DNA of 64,000 nt from Pleomorphovibrio marinus (GCF_003347495.1 NZ_QCXY01000007.1:62001-126000), one strand, 5' to 3'. Positions 29,304 through 38,952 are shown, numbered from the stretch's first letter. A program made the numbers and translations. The notes: generated from the sequence alone by a model not told the origin.

Positions 29304-30575
29304 TCAAATTTCTGCAATAGTTTCTACAATAAGATCCTCGCTCTCAAAAAGCCCTTTTTTGAACTGAAGACCGAGACCCGGAAGGTCTGGGGGCGAAACT
29401 TTCCCTTGTTTCACCTGGGGTACATTATCAAAAAAGTAGGGATACCTTACTGTATAATTTTGGTATACGCTTTCCATGGGAAACAAATTTGAGATAGCTG
29501 CTGCGAGGTGGGTGGAGGCATACCACAGGATGGGGCCACCGGCAGTGTGCATCATGGTGGGCAGGAAATACGTGTTGCCCATATCAGCAATTTTTTTGCC
29601 TTCGCTTATTCCCCCGCACCAGGTCAGGTCAAACATTGGAATACCCCCGATACCGGCTTCGAAAAACTCGCGGAATTCGAATCTTGAGGCTAGCCTTTCG
29701 CTGACCACCAGGGGTATAGAGGTATGGTTGGCCAAAGCCTGATAAGCTTTAATGTTTTTTTCTAATAGCATATCTTCCAAAAACCATATCCCATAAGGAG
29801 CCAGGGCTTCCGCAATCCTAATGGCACTGGGAAGGTTCCAGATGCTATGAAACTCAATACCAATTTCCAATCGATTTCCCACCGTATCCCTTACCCGTTT
29901 TACCCATTCTAATGCTTTATCTATTTCCTGCAATGAAATATGTTGCCCCTTGTTTCTATTCCCAATTGCATCAAAGGGACAGTATTTGATACCAATGATT
30001 TCATTGTCCACCAAAAACTGGGCGATTTTTTCCATGTCTTTTTCAAGCGTCCAGTTGTTGATATGCCTGGGGTTGGTGTAGGTGTTATACACGGTTATTG
30101 GCTTGGTCTTGCTTCCGCCAAGGAGTTGATATACCGGTAATCCGGCCTTTTGCCCCAAAATATCCCATTGGGCTATATTGATCGCTGAAAGGGCACGCAT
30201 TTCTGCCCCTCCGGTGACATGATAGGCACTCTGGCGGTATATTCTTTCCCATGCCCCTTCTATGTCCAGGGGATCGGAACCCAGCATTTTGCCCATCCAA
30301 CTGTGCCATTCCAAATCTTTTATCGCTGATTGACTGGCTTCGTTGAAGGGGTAAGTTTCTCCTGTGCCCACTATGCCTTGGTTGGTATGGAGGCGTAGCC
30401 ACATCCATTGGATGCCTCTTCCGCCAAGACGTAAGTCTGGATTAAACCTTACTGTTTCCACCTTGGTAATGACCAGGTCATCTCCCGGGTCAAACTTTTT
30501 AACAGCCTCATGGAGTGCAATGGGGGAAAACATGCCCATGAGCGCACAACGGTTCACAAAGGATCTTCGGTTCAT
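29304..30575 (-). CDS. Enolase-superfamily enzyme (galactonate dehydratase-like), exported
   Basis: A 423-residue member of the mandelate racemase/muconate lactonizing group. The N-terminus MNRRSFVNRCALMGMF is a twin-arginine-like signal. Catalytic positions, by comparison with D-galactonate dehydratase, are K197 (GIKY), E241 with H243 (EFHS, where DgoD has DFH), E267 (FLED), E293 (SERL) and H343 (MMHTAGG). The first metal ligand is therefore Glu rather than Asp. It should dehydrate or epimerise an acid sugar, but the substrate is unknown. It has its own promoter and shares a terminator with otsAB. Confidence 0.85.
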   Translation of the reverse strand: MNRRSFVNRCALMGMFSPIALHEAVKKFDPGDDLVITKVETVRFNPDLRLGGRGIQWMWLRLHTNQGIVGTGETYPFNEASQSAIKDLEWHSWMGKMLGSDPLDIEGAWERIYRQSAYHVTGGAEMRALSAINIAQWDILGQKAGLPVYQLLGGSKTKPITVYNTYTNPRHINNWTLEKDMEKIAQFLVDNEIIGIKYCPFDAIGNRNKGQHISLQEIDKALEWVKRVRDTVGNRLEIGIEFHSIWNLPSAIRIAEALAPYGIWFLEDMLLEKNIKAYQALANHTSIPLVVSERLASRFEFREFFEAGIGGIPMFDLTWCGGISEGKKIADMGNTYFLPTMMHTAGGPILWYASTHLAAAISNLFPMESVYQNYTVRYPYFFDNVPQVKQGKVSPPDLPGLGLQFKKGLFESEDLIVETIAEI

Positions 30576-30608
30576 TTTTGGGTTTATTTGGTTTTAAGCC
30601 TTTTTTCC

Positions 30609-30637
30609 CAAAATTAGCCTTTTTGTTGAATTTCCAA
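30609..30637 (-). promoter_or_regulatory. Promoter of the enolase-superfamily gene
   Basis: On the minus strand TTG (30637-30635), 18 bases, then a perfect TAATTTTG (30616-30609). The gene starts at 30575, about 28 bases after the predicted start of transcription. Confidence 0.65.
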
Positions 30638-30639
30638 GG

Positions 30640-31467
30640 TTAGGTTAAAAATATCATGCTTAGCCCCATCACCGACAACCCCGCAATGATTCCCCATTTG
30701 GTGTAAGTTCCGTGCCCCATCTCAATGGAAGTGGGGATGAGTTCGAAAAAAGAGACATACACCATGATACTTGCCACAAATACATTTACTACATCGAAGA
30801 CTTCAGGTTCCATATTCCTGAAAAAAAGCAGGTAGGCAATCCCCGCACCTACGGGTTCGGAAAGCCCGGAGAGCAGTGTGATAAAAAGTGCCTTCTTCTT
30901 GTTTTTTGTGGCGTGGTAAATGGGCAAAGCAACAGCAAGGCCTTCCGGTATATTATGGATGGCTATAGCCACCGCTATTCCTATGCCCAGGTTGATGTCC
31001 TGCATGGAGGTAAGAAAGGTGACCAGGCCTTCCGGTAAATTATGTATCGCTAATGCTACGGCTGTCACTATTCCTGTTCGGTATAATTTTTTGGACTTAT
31101 TGCCATTGGATTTTTCAGCAGTGAGATTGGAGAGGTCGGACTTCTTGATCCCCATTTTGTCCGTAATGGATTCCATGAATTTGCCAAGTAGCCCGGTCAC
31201 CACCAGCCCACCCAAGAACATCACCGCCATCTTGGTATAGGCGGTTTGGGCATCGTCCCCTTCTTTTTGGAAACTTTCCAAAGCCCCAAAAAGCAACTCC
31301 ACAAAAGAAATATAAATCATTGCACCCGCAGCAAGACCCAGTGCAAAAGCCAAAAACTTTTCTTTCCGCGCAAAGTTGGCAAATGCTGCAAGTCCTCCTA
31401 CACCAGTGGAAAGTCCCGCCATAAAGGTGAGGGCAAAGGCAAAAAGCAGGTTTTCATCAGCTTGCAT
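30640..31467 (-). CDS. zupT: ZIP-family zinc transporter (ZupT-like)
   Basis: A 275-residue inner-membrane divalent-metal importer with about eight helices. Helices 4 and 5 carry the paired metal site seen in ZupT: AIHNLPEGLVTF (about residues 160-171) and AIHNIPEGLAVALP (about 190-203). A central loop (about 110-140) is charged and Lys-rich. Length and helix order fit ZupT, which imports Zn and other divalent cations. It is monocistronic. A candidate promoter overlaps 31484-31511 and a dispersed repeat lies about 100 bases further upstream. A second, different ZIP gene is at 57.2 kb. Confidence 0.88.
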   Translation of the reverse strand: MQADENLLFAFALTFMAGLSTGVGGLAAFANFARKEKFLAFALGLAAGAMIYISFVELLFGALESFQKEGDDAQTAYTKMAVMFLGGLVVTGLLGKFMESITDKMGIKKSDLSNLTAEKSNGNKSKKLYRTGIVTAVALAIHNLPEGLVTFLTSMQDINLGIGIAVAIAIHNIPEGLAVALPIYHATKNKKKALFITLLSGLSEPVGAGIAYLLFFRNMEPEVFDVVNVFVASIMVYVSFFELIPTSIEMGHGTYTKWGIIAGLSVMGLSMIFLT

Positions 31468-31483
31468 AAAAGGGAATAGTCTG

Positions 31484-31511
31484 CAAAATTAGGTTTGCGG
31501 GATGTTCACAA
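31484..31511 (-). promoter_or_regulatory. Candidate promoter of zupT
   Basis: On the minus strand TTG (31511-31509), 17 bases, then a perfect TAATTTTG (31491-31484). Spacing is at the short limit. Transcription would start about 10 bases before the ATG at 31467. A second TATTTTTG box at 31532-31525 has no matching -33 element. Confidence 0.45.
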
Positions 31512-31570
31512 AATATAATGCCTGCAAAAATACGTAAAATTGGGGATTAATACAGGCAATAATTCCTTTT

Positions 31571-31796
31571 CATACGTTTATAATTTTTTTTCAGCCGTCA
31601 CACCCGACTGCATTCAGGCAGTGTAGCCTGTCCTGTCTGCTCCATCCCGTATTCTATCGGGATCGGGGAATCCGTTTCGGGGGACTCTATTCAGGAGCCT
31701 GCCCCGGCCTTTGGGCTGTCTTCTCCCAGATACTTCTGATGGCTATCAGGGGGCAACCAAGTAGGTGACGATCGATCATGCTCGATTTATGAGTTT
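31571..31796 (-). repeat. Dispersed intergenic repeat, copy R4 (divergent)
   Basis: In reverse orientation it begins with AAATCGAGCATGATCG at 31796 and ends with GCTGAAAAAAAATTATAAACG near 31575, as in the copies at 19.8 and 53.7 kb. The middle is more diverged but keeps palindromic pieces such as CCCGTATTCTATCGGGAT and CCTGCCCCGG. It lies upstream of zupT and points towards it. Confidence 0.65.
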
Positions 31797-32434
31797 TTTT
31801 AGCTATATCCAGTAGGACTGCATAATAAAGGAATAAATAAACAAAATAAAAATAATATAATAAAAAATAGTATTACAACAGTATAATAAAAAAAGTAAGG
31901 CGGTTGGCAACAAATTTTAATATAAGGTAAAGCAAGTTTTCACAATATTTAATTTTTAAATAAACTCAAGGTATAATTTATTTTAGGTTATTGACCTATA
32001 TGGACATTTTTTCATTTGACAAACAAATATGATTTTTGGTGCCAAAATTTTAAAAATTCAATTTTTTTATTACCTTTAAGATACTATTTCAAACCCAGAA
32101 AACCTATTTTCGATGTACGAAACTTCGACAACCTATACTTTCGAGTTATATTTATTTCATTTTTTCATCTCAAAACACAATAATAAATTGTTGTTTTTTA
32201 AGTGCACTCCACCCTGATTTAAAGTCTCAAAAACTTAGTTAATTATTACTTTGATTTCTCCTTAAAACTAAGGAGATCACTCAAATAACCATTATTGTCA
32301 TGCCTAAACCAAGATGTCCTCCGGGATAAAAAAGGCCGGAATTTCTTCCGGCCATGGGTAATGTAGTGTTCTTCCAAAACGATTCATCACCCAGCTATTC
32401 AACAATTTCTCATTATTAAATAACCCTTAAAAGT
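31797..32434 (+). other. 638-base AT-rich region upstream of susC
   Basis: No coding frame is convincing. Most of the stretch is A/T-rich, with long runs near 31830-32000. No clean TTG / TAnnTTTG promoter is found; TACCTTTA near 32070 is the closest. The only strong structure is the hairpin at 32334-32353 described separately. A long untranslated leader for the susC operon is plausible. Confidence 0.5.
32328..32353 (-). terminator. Minus-strand intrinsic terminator in the susC leader
   Basis: GGCCGGAA / TTCCGGCC (8 perfect pairs, 4-base loop, 32334-32353). On the minus strand this is followed by TTTTTT (bases 32333-32328); on the plus strand no T-run follows. It sits about 80 bases upstream of susC and would end an antisense transcript starting in the susC 5' region. 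No minus-strand promoter was found nearby. Confidence 0.5.
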
Positions 32435-35400
32435 ATGAAAAAAAGTATATCAAAAGGCAAAGGTGTCTTTTTTGTCTTGTGCTGTTGTTTATTGTTTATA
32501 AGTGGGTTTTTTTCACCCATTCATGCAACAGAAAACAGCATTAACCGTACGGCGCTGGATATCGGCGAATTTGACATAACCATAACAGGAGTGGTGACAG
32601 ATGAAAACGGGGAGCCACTACCTGGTGCATCCATTTTATTGGAGGGGTCCACAACAGGGACTGTGACTGACATAGATGGCAATTACTCCCTAACCGTACC
32701 TGACGATAGTCAGACCCTGATCGTATCTTATGTTGGCTATCAACAGCAAAGGGTACAGATTGGAGGCAGAAGTGAAATAAACGTACAGCTTTCTCCAGAT
32801 GCAGAACAATTGTCTGAGGTGGTGGTAACAGCCTTCGGGTTGAAGAGGGAAGAAAGATCTTTGGGTCATGCTGTTGGTAAGGTGGATACCGATCAGCTGG
32901 CTCAAAATCCTGAGATTAACGTAGCCAACTCTCTTTCCGGACGAGTGGCAGGAGTCCAAGTGGATGGTGCCGGTGGAGCGGATGGTTCCAGTAGAGTGGT
33001 TATCCGTGGGTTCAGTTCTTTGGGGGGAAATAACCAACCTCTCTATGTTGTGGATGGAATACCGATAGACAACACATCAAGGGTACAAGCCGGTAGATGG
33101 GGAGGACGTGACGGTGGCGATGGTATCCAAAACCTTAACCCTAATGACATCGAAGAAATGTCGGTACTTAAAGGCCCTAATGCCGCGGCCTTATACGGGG
33201 AAAGAGGAGCTAACGGCGTGATCATGATTACCACCAAGAGCGGAGCTTCCAGGGATGGCATAGGTGTGGAAATCAACAGCAATATGAGGGTAGGAAATCC
33301 ATTGGTATGGCCTGATTTTCAAAATGAATATGGCTTAGGCTCCAATGGGCAACACCGGTATTTCAGTGATGGTCAAGGCAATATCTTTTCTCGAAGTGAG
33401 GCTCAAGCTATGGGCAACATGGATCAACTGACTCCACAGGTAACCACCAATAGAGATGGGCCACAACACCCTAAAAGCTGGGGCCCACGAATGGATGGCC
33501 ATACGGTATATGGATGGGACGGAGAGATGGTTCCTTTTAGTCCTCAACCCAATAATGTAAGGGATTTTTTCCAGAACCAACTTACCTTTGACAATTCGGT
33601 ATCCTTAAGTGGGGGCAATGAAACCTCGAATTTTAGGCTTTCCGTCGGTGATATACGGAATAGAGGCATGCAGCCTTCCAACAATCTCACCAGAAACACC
33701 TTTAATATCAGAGCTGAGCACAAGTTTAACGAAAGACTCACTGTTTCTTCGAAAGTCAATTATGTGCGCCAAAGTGTGGAAAACAGAGTAGGCCTTGCCG
33801 ATGACCAGAGGAATGCCATTTATCAATTCAGGGGGTTACCTAGAAACACCTCATTGGAAAGTTTCCAGCGGTATGAACTTACTCAAGGTGATTTGGACAA
33901 TCCAAATGCCTTACATGATTATCTTTCCAATCAGCGACAGGTAGGGTGGTCCAGGCACTGGAGTAACGGCACCCATACCGAAAACCCTTATTGGATAACC
34001 AATAATGTGAGAAATGAGGACAGAAGGGAACGGGTGATGGCATTTATGGACATCCATTATCAAATTAATGACTGGTTGTCCACTTCCCTTCTAGCGGGAA
34101 CGGATTTTTACACAGATAACCGACATACCCATGATGCCATTGGGACCCGTGTAAACCAAATTGGAGGCATGAGTGAAACTACCCAGCAATTCAGGGAAGA
34201 CAACGTTCAGTTCTTATTGATGGCTAACAAAAAGCTAACGGATGACCTTGATTTCAGTGCCAATATCGGTGGTAATTATATGAGGAATGACTTCCAAAAT
34301 TCCGGTTTTGATGGTAGTCGCTTATCCGTCCCAAACCTTTATGTTATCACCAACGCAGCGGTACAGAACCCTATACTCAATATACAACAGAGGGAAATCC
34401 AATCCGTATTTGCCTTTGGTCAGTTGGGATGGAGAGATTACCTGTACCTGGATTGGTCAATTCGAAATGATTGGTCTTCCACTCTACCAGAACAAAACAA
34501 TTCCTTTATGTATCCAGCGATAAGTAGTAATTTTGTGTGGACGGACGCTTTTGATTTCTATTCCTCTACACTTTCCTATGGATCATTAAGGGCATCCTGG
34601 GCACAGGCTGGTAATTCGGCTGACCCCTACAATGTTTTGGGAGTTTACAACCTAACAAACAATCCGCATCTTGGCCAACCGGGGGCAGTTTTTCAGAACA
34701 CCGTTCCGTTTTCGGATTTGCAAAGTGAGCTAACCAGTTCTTGGGAGATCGGAGCGGATTTAAGGTTTTTTGAAGGAAGGTTAAGATTGGACGCTACATG
34801 GTACCATGCTTCCACCGTAAATCAAATATTGAATATCGCGGTGGCTCCTTCTTCGGGTTTTGCCAATCGGAGTGTAAATGCGGGAGAGATCGTAAACACC
34901 GGTGTGGAGGTCATGATAGATGGGGTAGTCGTCGAACGGGAAGATTTGATGTGGAGCCTGAATTTGAACGTGGCTCATAACTACAATGAGGTAGTCTCCT
35001 TGGTAGATGGTATCGACAGGTTCATGTTGGGAGACAGCAGAAATGTAAGGGTATATGCCGACCCTGGTCAGCCCTATGGTGCTATCTATAGTCCTATAGC
35101 ACGTTGGTTAAGGGACGATGATGGGAATCGAATTGTTGGGCAGGATGGATTACCAGTTCGTGAAAATGGAGAATTCAGGATTGGCAATGTAATGCCGCTG
35201 TTTACAGGTGGGTTTTCTAGTACTTTGAATTACAAGAACTGGACCCTATTTACGCTGTTTGATATGCGCTATGGAGGGGATATCTTTTCCTTATCAAACG
35301 TGTATGAAGCTCTATATGGAACAACCACTAGAACCTTGGAAGGCAGGGACGGGACTTATATTGCTGACGGTGTAGTGGGCGTTCAAAACGAAGATGGCCA

Positions 35401-35758
35401 ATGGGTCTCTACCGGTGAACCCAATACCACACAGATATCTGCTGAACAATATTGGAACCATGTAGTGCCTGCTCAGGATCAATCCGTGGGAGAGGAATTC
35501 CTGAACAGTTCCACTTTTGTGAAGATGAGAGAACTGAGATTAGGTTATAACTTCCCCCGTGCCTTTACTGAAAGGTTAGGGGTTAATCAGCTTAACCTGT
35601 CTTTCGTTGGTCAGAACTTGTTCTATTTCGTAAGGCATACGGATGGCTTTTCTCCGGAAGTGGCCAGTTTCAATCTCGGGCAAGAAGGCATGGGGATTGA
35701 ATCCTTCGCATGGCCATTGATGAGAAATCTTGGGTTTAATATAAGGATTGCCTTTTAG
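32435..35758 (+). CDS. SusC/RagA-type TonB-linked outer-membrane transporter
   Basis: A 1107-residue outer-membrane receptor that imports oligosaccharides or other ligands with energy from TonB. After a signal peptide (about residues 1-31) come a carboxypeptidase-D regulatory-like domain (about 48-125, ITGVVTDENGEPLPGASILLEG), the TonB-box-like VVVTAFG near 130, a plug domain (about 140-265, with VVIRGFSSLGG and PLYVVDGIPIDN), and a barrel ending in NLGFNIRIAF. No N-terminal STN domain is present, so an anti-sigma link is not expected. It is the first gene of a susC-susD-enolase operon; no sensor or sigma gene lies next to it. Confidence 0.95.
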   Translation: MKKSISKGKGVFFVLCCCLLFISGFFSPIHATENSINRTALDIGEFDITITGVVTDENGEPLPGASILLEGSTTGTVTDIDGNYSLTVPDDSQTLIVSYVGYQQQRVQIGGRSEINVQLSPDAEQLSEVVVTAFGLKREERSLGHAVGKVDTDQLAQNPEINVANSLSGRVAGVQVDGAGGADGSSRVVIRGFSSLGGNNQPLYVVDGIPIDNTSRVQAGRWGGRDGGDGIQNLNPNDIEEMSVLKGPNAAALYGERGANGVIMITTKSGASRDGIGVEINSNMRVGNPLVWPDFQNEYGLGSNGQHRYFSDGQGNIFSRSEAQAMGNMDQLTPQVTTNRDGPQHPKSWGPRMDGHTVYGWDGEMVPFSPQPNNVRDFFQNQLTFDNSVSLSGGNETSNFRLSVGDIRNRGMQPSNNLTRNTFNIRAEHKFNERLTVSSKVNYVRQSVENRVGLADDQRNAIYQFRGLPRNTSLESFQRYELTQGDLDNPNALHDYLSNQRQVGWSRHWSNGTHTENPYWITNNVRNEDRRERVMAFMDIHYQINDWLSTSLLAGTDFYTDNRHTHDAIGTRVNQIGGMSETTQQFREDNVQFLLMANKKLTDDLDFSANIGGNYMRNDFQNSGFDGSRLSVPNLYVITNAAVQNPILNIQQREIQSVFAFGQLGWRDYLYLDWSIRNDWSSTLPEQNNSFMYPAISSNFVWTDAFDFYSSTLSYGSLRASWAQAGNSADPYNVLGVYNLTNNPHLGQPGAVFQNTVPFSDLQSELTSSWEIGADLRFFEGRLRLDATWYHASTVNQILNIAVAPSSGFANRSVNAGEIVNTGVEVMIDGVVVEREDLMWSLNLNVAHNYNEVVSLVDGIDRFMLGDSRNVRVYADPGQPYGAIYSPIARWLRDDDGNRIVGQDGLPVRENGEFRIGNVMPLFTGGFSSTLNYKNWTLFTLFDMRYGGDIFSLSNVYEALYGTTTRTLEGRDGTYIADGVVGVQNEDGQWVSTGEPNTTQISAEQYWNHVVPAQDQSVGEEFLNSSTFVKMRELRLGYNFPRAFTERLGVNQLNLSFVGQNLFYFVRHTDGFSPEVASFNLGQEGMGIESFAWPLMRNLGFNIRIAF

Positions 35759-35796
35759 AATCATTGTTTGTAATCAGTATAGAAAATCACACGGAT

Positions 35797-37368
35797 ATGA
35801 AAAATTATAAAAATACATATAGGCTAATCGTGGTCTTTTCCATAGTCCTCTTCTTTGGATGTACAGACCATTTTGAAGAGCTAAATACCCCACCTACAGC
35901 AGTGGTGGAAATAAACCCGGACTTTACCTTTAGTGAGTCTATTCGTATGGATAATATCAATTATAATTACGAATGGATTAACAACAGGCTCTTTGGAGGA
36001 TGGGTGCAGCATTGGGCAAATGTAACCCTGGATAACGGGAGACCAAACTATTATATGCCTGATAGGAGGATTGATGATGAAATGTGGATGCATTTCTATC
36101 AGAACGTCTTGAAAAACCTGGAGAGAACCCAGGCTTTGTTGTTGGACCTTGCAGACGGGGACGAGAATAACCCGGAAATACGGTCCAGGCTTGCCATCGT
36201 AAGAATTTACGAAACTTTGCCATTCGAAAAACTTACCGCTGCATATGGAGATATACCTTATTTTCAGGGTGCAAGGGGCATGGATGGAAATTCTTTTCCT
36301 GAATACGACCCCCAATCAGAAATCTACCCTGAAATGTTACAGCGGCTAGACCAAAATATGGCCTTGCTAAATGAGCAGGACTTAAGTTTTGGCGATGCGG
36401 ATTATTTCTATAGCGGGAATGTGGAGAACTGGAGAAAACTGGGGAATGCCATTAAGTTAAGGCTTGGTATGAGGATTTCCAATGCGGATCCTGCATTAGC
36501 TGAGCAGGTGGTCACGCAGGCTATGCAGGGTCCCTTGATCGCAAGCGATGCCGAGTCTGCTTTGCTTAACACAGTTGCCAATAATGGACCTGATGAAACC
36601 GCCCATCCCATAACCAGAGAAATGAGGGCACCAGATATTAAATCCAGGCCAGGAATGCATCTTGTCAACATGCTTAAAGAAAGGGATGATCCTAGGTTAA
36701 CCTTGATCGCTGAACCCACCCAGGAGTCTAAGGCTGTTTATGCCCAGACAGGGGATCCCGATGATTTAATCTTTGAGGGCATTCGTCCAAACATGACAGT
36801 GGAGCAATACGATGATCTTAACTTAACAAGGGTATCTGAAGTGGCACTGGATATTTGGGCTAATGAAGACTTAAATGTTCCTGTACATATTTTCACCCAT
36901 TCCGAAGTCCTTTTTCTCCAAGCTGAAGCGGCACTTAAAGGATGGGGAGCCAGTGAAGATGATGCCGAAGCCTTTTACAGAGAAGGCATTCGATCGGCAC
37001 TTCAGATGCCTCCTTATAATATCTCCGATCAGGAGGTAAATGCCTATTTGGATGAACATGGGACCTTAAGTGGAAGTGCAGAGGATAAGCTGGAACAGAT
37101 TCATAATCAAAAGTACATTTCTTTATTTACTAAAGGTTTAGAGGCTTATTTCGAATGGAGGAGGACAGGACTTCCGGTTTTGGATCCAGGAGATAGGACG
37201 GACAATGTTACCAATGGAGTTATTCCCAGAAGGGCATATTACAGTCAGATAGAATTGAGTCTGAATGGTGCTAACCTTCAAACGGCTGTATCCCGACAAG
37301 GGGAAGACCATCCACTTACCCGTATGTGGATAGACCCTGAGGGTGCTGCCACTGTTTTGAGCCGTTAA
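35797..37368 (+). CDS. SusD/RagB-family nutrient-binding lipoprotein
   Basis: A 523-residue surface lipoprotein that closes over the SusC channel and binds its ligand. The signal peptide ends in FFGC (Cys near residue 23). It belongs to the SusD-like type 2 group, judged by CTDHFEELNTPPTAVVEINPD at the start, RIYETLPFEKLTAAYGDIPY, NWRKLGNAIKLRLGMRIS, FLQAEAALKG and QKYISLFTKGLEAYFEWRRTGLP. ATG 35797 was chosen over TTG 35764 because it starts the signal peptide. It begins 38 bases after susC. Confidence 0.93.
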   Translation: MKNYKNTYRLIVVFSIVLFFGCTDHFEELNTPPTAVVEINPDFTFSESIRMDNINYNYEWINNRLFGGWVQHWANVTLDNGRPNYYMPDRRIDDEMWMHFYQNVLKNLERTQALLLDLADGDENNPEIRSRLAIVRIYETLPFEKLTAAYGDIPYFQGARGMDGNSFPEYDPQSEIYPEMLQRLDQNMALLNEQDLSFGDADYFYSGNVENWRKLGNAIKLRLGMRISNADPALAEQVVTQAMQGPLIASDAESALLNTVANNGPDETAHPITREMRAPDIKSRPGMHLVNMLKERDDPRLTLIAEPTQESKAVYAQTGDPDDLIFEGIRPNMTVEQYDDLNLTRVSEVALDIWANEDLNVPVHIFTHSEVLFLQAEAALKGWGASEDDAEAFYREGIRSALQMPPYNISDQEVNAYLDEHGTLSGSAEDKLEQIHNQKYISLFTKGLEAYFEWRRTGLPVLDPGDRTDNVTNGVIPRRAYYSQIELSLNGANLQTAVSRQGEDHPLTRMWIDPEGAATVLSR

Positions 37369-37387
37369 TAATTTTCCTTATTATTTT

Positions 37388-37418
37388 ATGGGAAGCCTTT
37401 TCTAAATTGGCTTCCCAT
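37388..37418 (+). promoter_or_regulatory. Intercistronic hairpin between susD and the enolase gene
   Basis: ATGGGAAGCC / GGCTTCCCAT (10 perfect pairs, 11-base loop) lies in the 73 bases between the two genes. No full T-run follows (only CTTTATT), so it looks like a partial terminator or an mRNA-stabilising or processing element that would make SusCD more abundant than the enzyme. Confidence 0.55.
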
Positions 37419-37441
37419 ACCTTTATTAACCGAAATTAATT

Positions 37442-38902
37442 ATGAAGAAAAACATTCGTCATTTACAACAGGCCGATTTGCCGGTAGAAAATAGCAAGGC
37501 TATTGTATCTGCTAATTCCCAAGATGCCAAGCAAGAAAACGGGAGAAGGTCCTTTCTGCAAAAAGCAAGCCTAGGGGGACTTAGTCTGGGTGGACTTATG
37601 ATGCTTCCGGTGGAGGACACCATTGCCCATACCACATCAAAGGTCAACAGGAACTCCAATCCCTCCGAACTCAAGATTACCGATATGCGAATTGCCCAAT
37701 ATGGCAATGTCCCTTTGCTTAAAATTTACACCAATCAGGGCATTCATGGCCTGGGTGATGTAAGGGATGGTGCAGATAAGCGGTATGCCTTGATGCTGAA
37801 AAGTAGGATCTTGGGGGAAAACCCCTGCAATATCGAGAAAATATTCAAAAAAATAGAGCAGTTTGGTGGCCACGGCCGTCAGGGTGGGGGAGTTTCCGGG
37901 GTGGAGATGGCCCTTTGGGATCTTGCCGGAAAAGCCTACGGTGTTCCCTTATACCAATTGCTTGGAGGTAAATTCAGGGATAAAGTACGCATTTATGTGG
38001 ACACTCCCACGATGAAGGATCCCGATGAATTTGCCGAAAAAATGAAGGAAAGGGTGGATCAGGGATTTTCCTTGCTGAAAATGGACATAGGTATAGGCCT
38101 CATCAAGGACATTGAAGACACCTTGACCAATGCCGAACCTTGGCAACCACTGAGAGGGTGGACGGATAGGGACCCTATGAGCTTTGCCCAGACACCCCAT
38201 CAATTCACCCATGTCCAAATCACCCAAAAGGGGCTTGAAAAAATGGTGGAGTTTGCAGCCAAAGCAAGGGAAAAAGTAGGATATGAAATACCTTTGGCCA
38301 TAGACCACTTCGGGCATATGGGCTATAATGAAATGATCAAACTTGCAGAAGCATTCGGCCCCTACAATATCGCATGGCTGGAGGACCTCATTCCTTGGCA
38401 AAATACCGAACAGTGGAAAAGGATTACAGAGGCCATCACCACGCCTACTCTTACTGGAGAGGACACTTACCACAAGAGAAATTTTAAGGACCTGATAGAA
38501 AATAGGGCCGTGGACATCGTGCACCCGGATCCCGGAAGTGCTGGTGGCTACTTGCAGACCAAGAAAATAGGTGACTATGCCGAGGAGTTTGAAATTGGAA
38601 TGGCAGTGCATCATGCAGCTTCTCCAATTTCTTTTATGGGTACTGTCCATGCTATTGCTGCTACGTATAACTTCATCGGTTTGGAACACCATTCTGTGGA
38701 CAACCCATGGTGGGAGGACTTGGTAACGGGAATAGACAAGCCATTGGTGAAAGATGGTTACGTAAAGGTACCCGAAGCACCGGGCATTGGATTGGAATTG
38801 AATGAAGACGAGGTGAAAAAACGCCTCAAAGAAGGGGAGCAATTTTTTGCCCCTACTGACGATTGGAATGAACTTCGCTCTTGGGACAGAACCTGGAGCT
38901 GA
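37442..38902 (+). CDS. Enolase-superfamily dehydratase-like enzyme, Tat-exported
   Basis: A 486-residue member of the mandelate racemase group. The long N-terminal region contains a twin-arginine signal (GRRSFLQKASLGGLSLGG, Arg at 35-36), preceded by about 30 polar residues. Catalytic residues are K213 (KMD), D288 with H289/H292 (DHFGH), E314 (LEDL), E340 (GED) and the HHAASP segment near 380, all similar to galactonate/gluconate-type dehydratases. Being behind susCD, it may act in the periplasm on the imported ligand, perhaps an acidic sugar; this is inference. A strong terminator follows. Confidence 0.87.
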   Translation: MKKNIRHLQQADLPVENSKAIVSANSQDAKQENGRRSFLQKASLGGLSLGGLMMLPVEDTIAHTTSKVNRNSNPSELKITDMRIAQYGNVPLLKIYTNQGIHGLGDVRDGADKRYALMLKSRILGENPCNIEKIFKKIEQFGGHGRQGGGVSGVEMALWDLAGKAYGVPLYQLLGGKFRDKVRIYVDTPTMKDPDEFAEKMKERVDQGFSLLKMDIGIGLIKDIEDTLTNAEPWQPLRGWTDRDPMSFAQTPHQFTHVQITQKGLEKMVEFAAKAREKVGYEIPLAIDHFGHMGYNEMIKLAEAFGPYNIAWLEDLIPWQNTEQWKRITEAITTPTLTGEDTYHKRNFKDLIENRAVDIVHPDPGSAGGYLQTKKIGDYAEEFEIGMAVHHAASPISFMGTVHAIAATYNFIGLEHHSVDNPWWEDLVTGIDKPLVKDGYVKVPEAPGIGLELNEDEVKKRLKEGEQFFAPTDDWNELRSWDRTWS

Positions 38903-38915
38903 TGGATTAGCCATC

Positions 38916-38952
38916 AAAGCCATTGGGGAAATCATCCCAATGGCTTTTTTTT
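38916..38952 (+). terminator. Intrinsic terminator of the susCD-enolase operon
   Basis: AAAGCCATTGGG / CCCAATGGCTTT stem (12 pairs) with an 8-base loop, followed by further T residues; it starts 14 bases after the stop codon. Confidence 0.85.

Noticed and set aside
37949-38935. A 328-codon minus-strand frame opposite the enolase-superfamily gene
   Set aside because: The plus strand carries all catalytic motifs of a known family; the antisense frame has none and covers the operon terminator.
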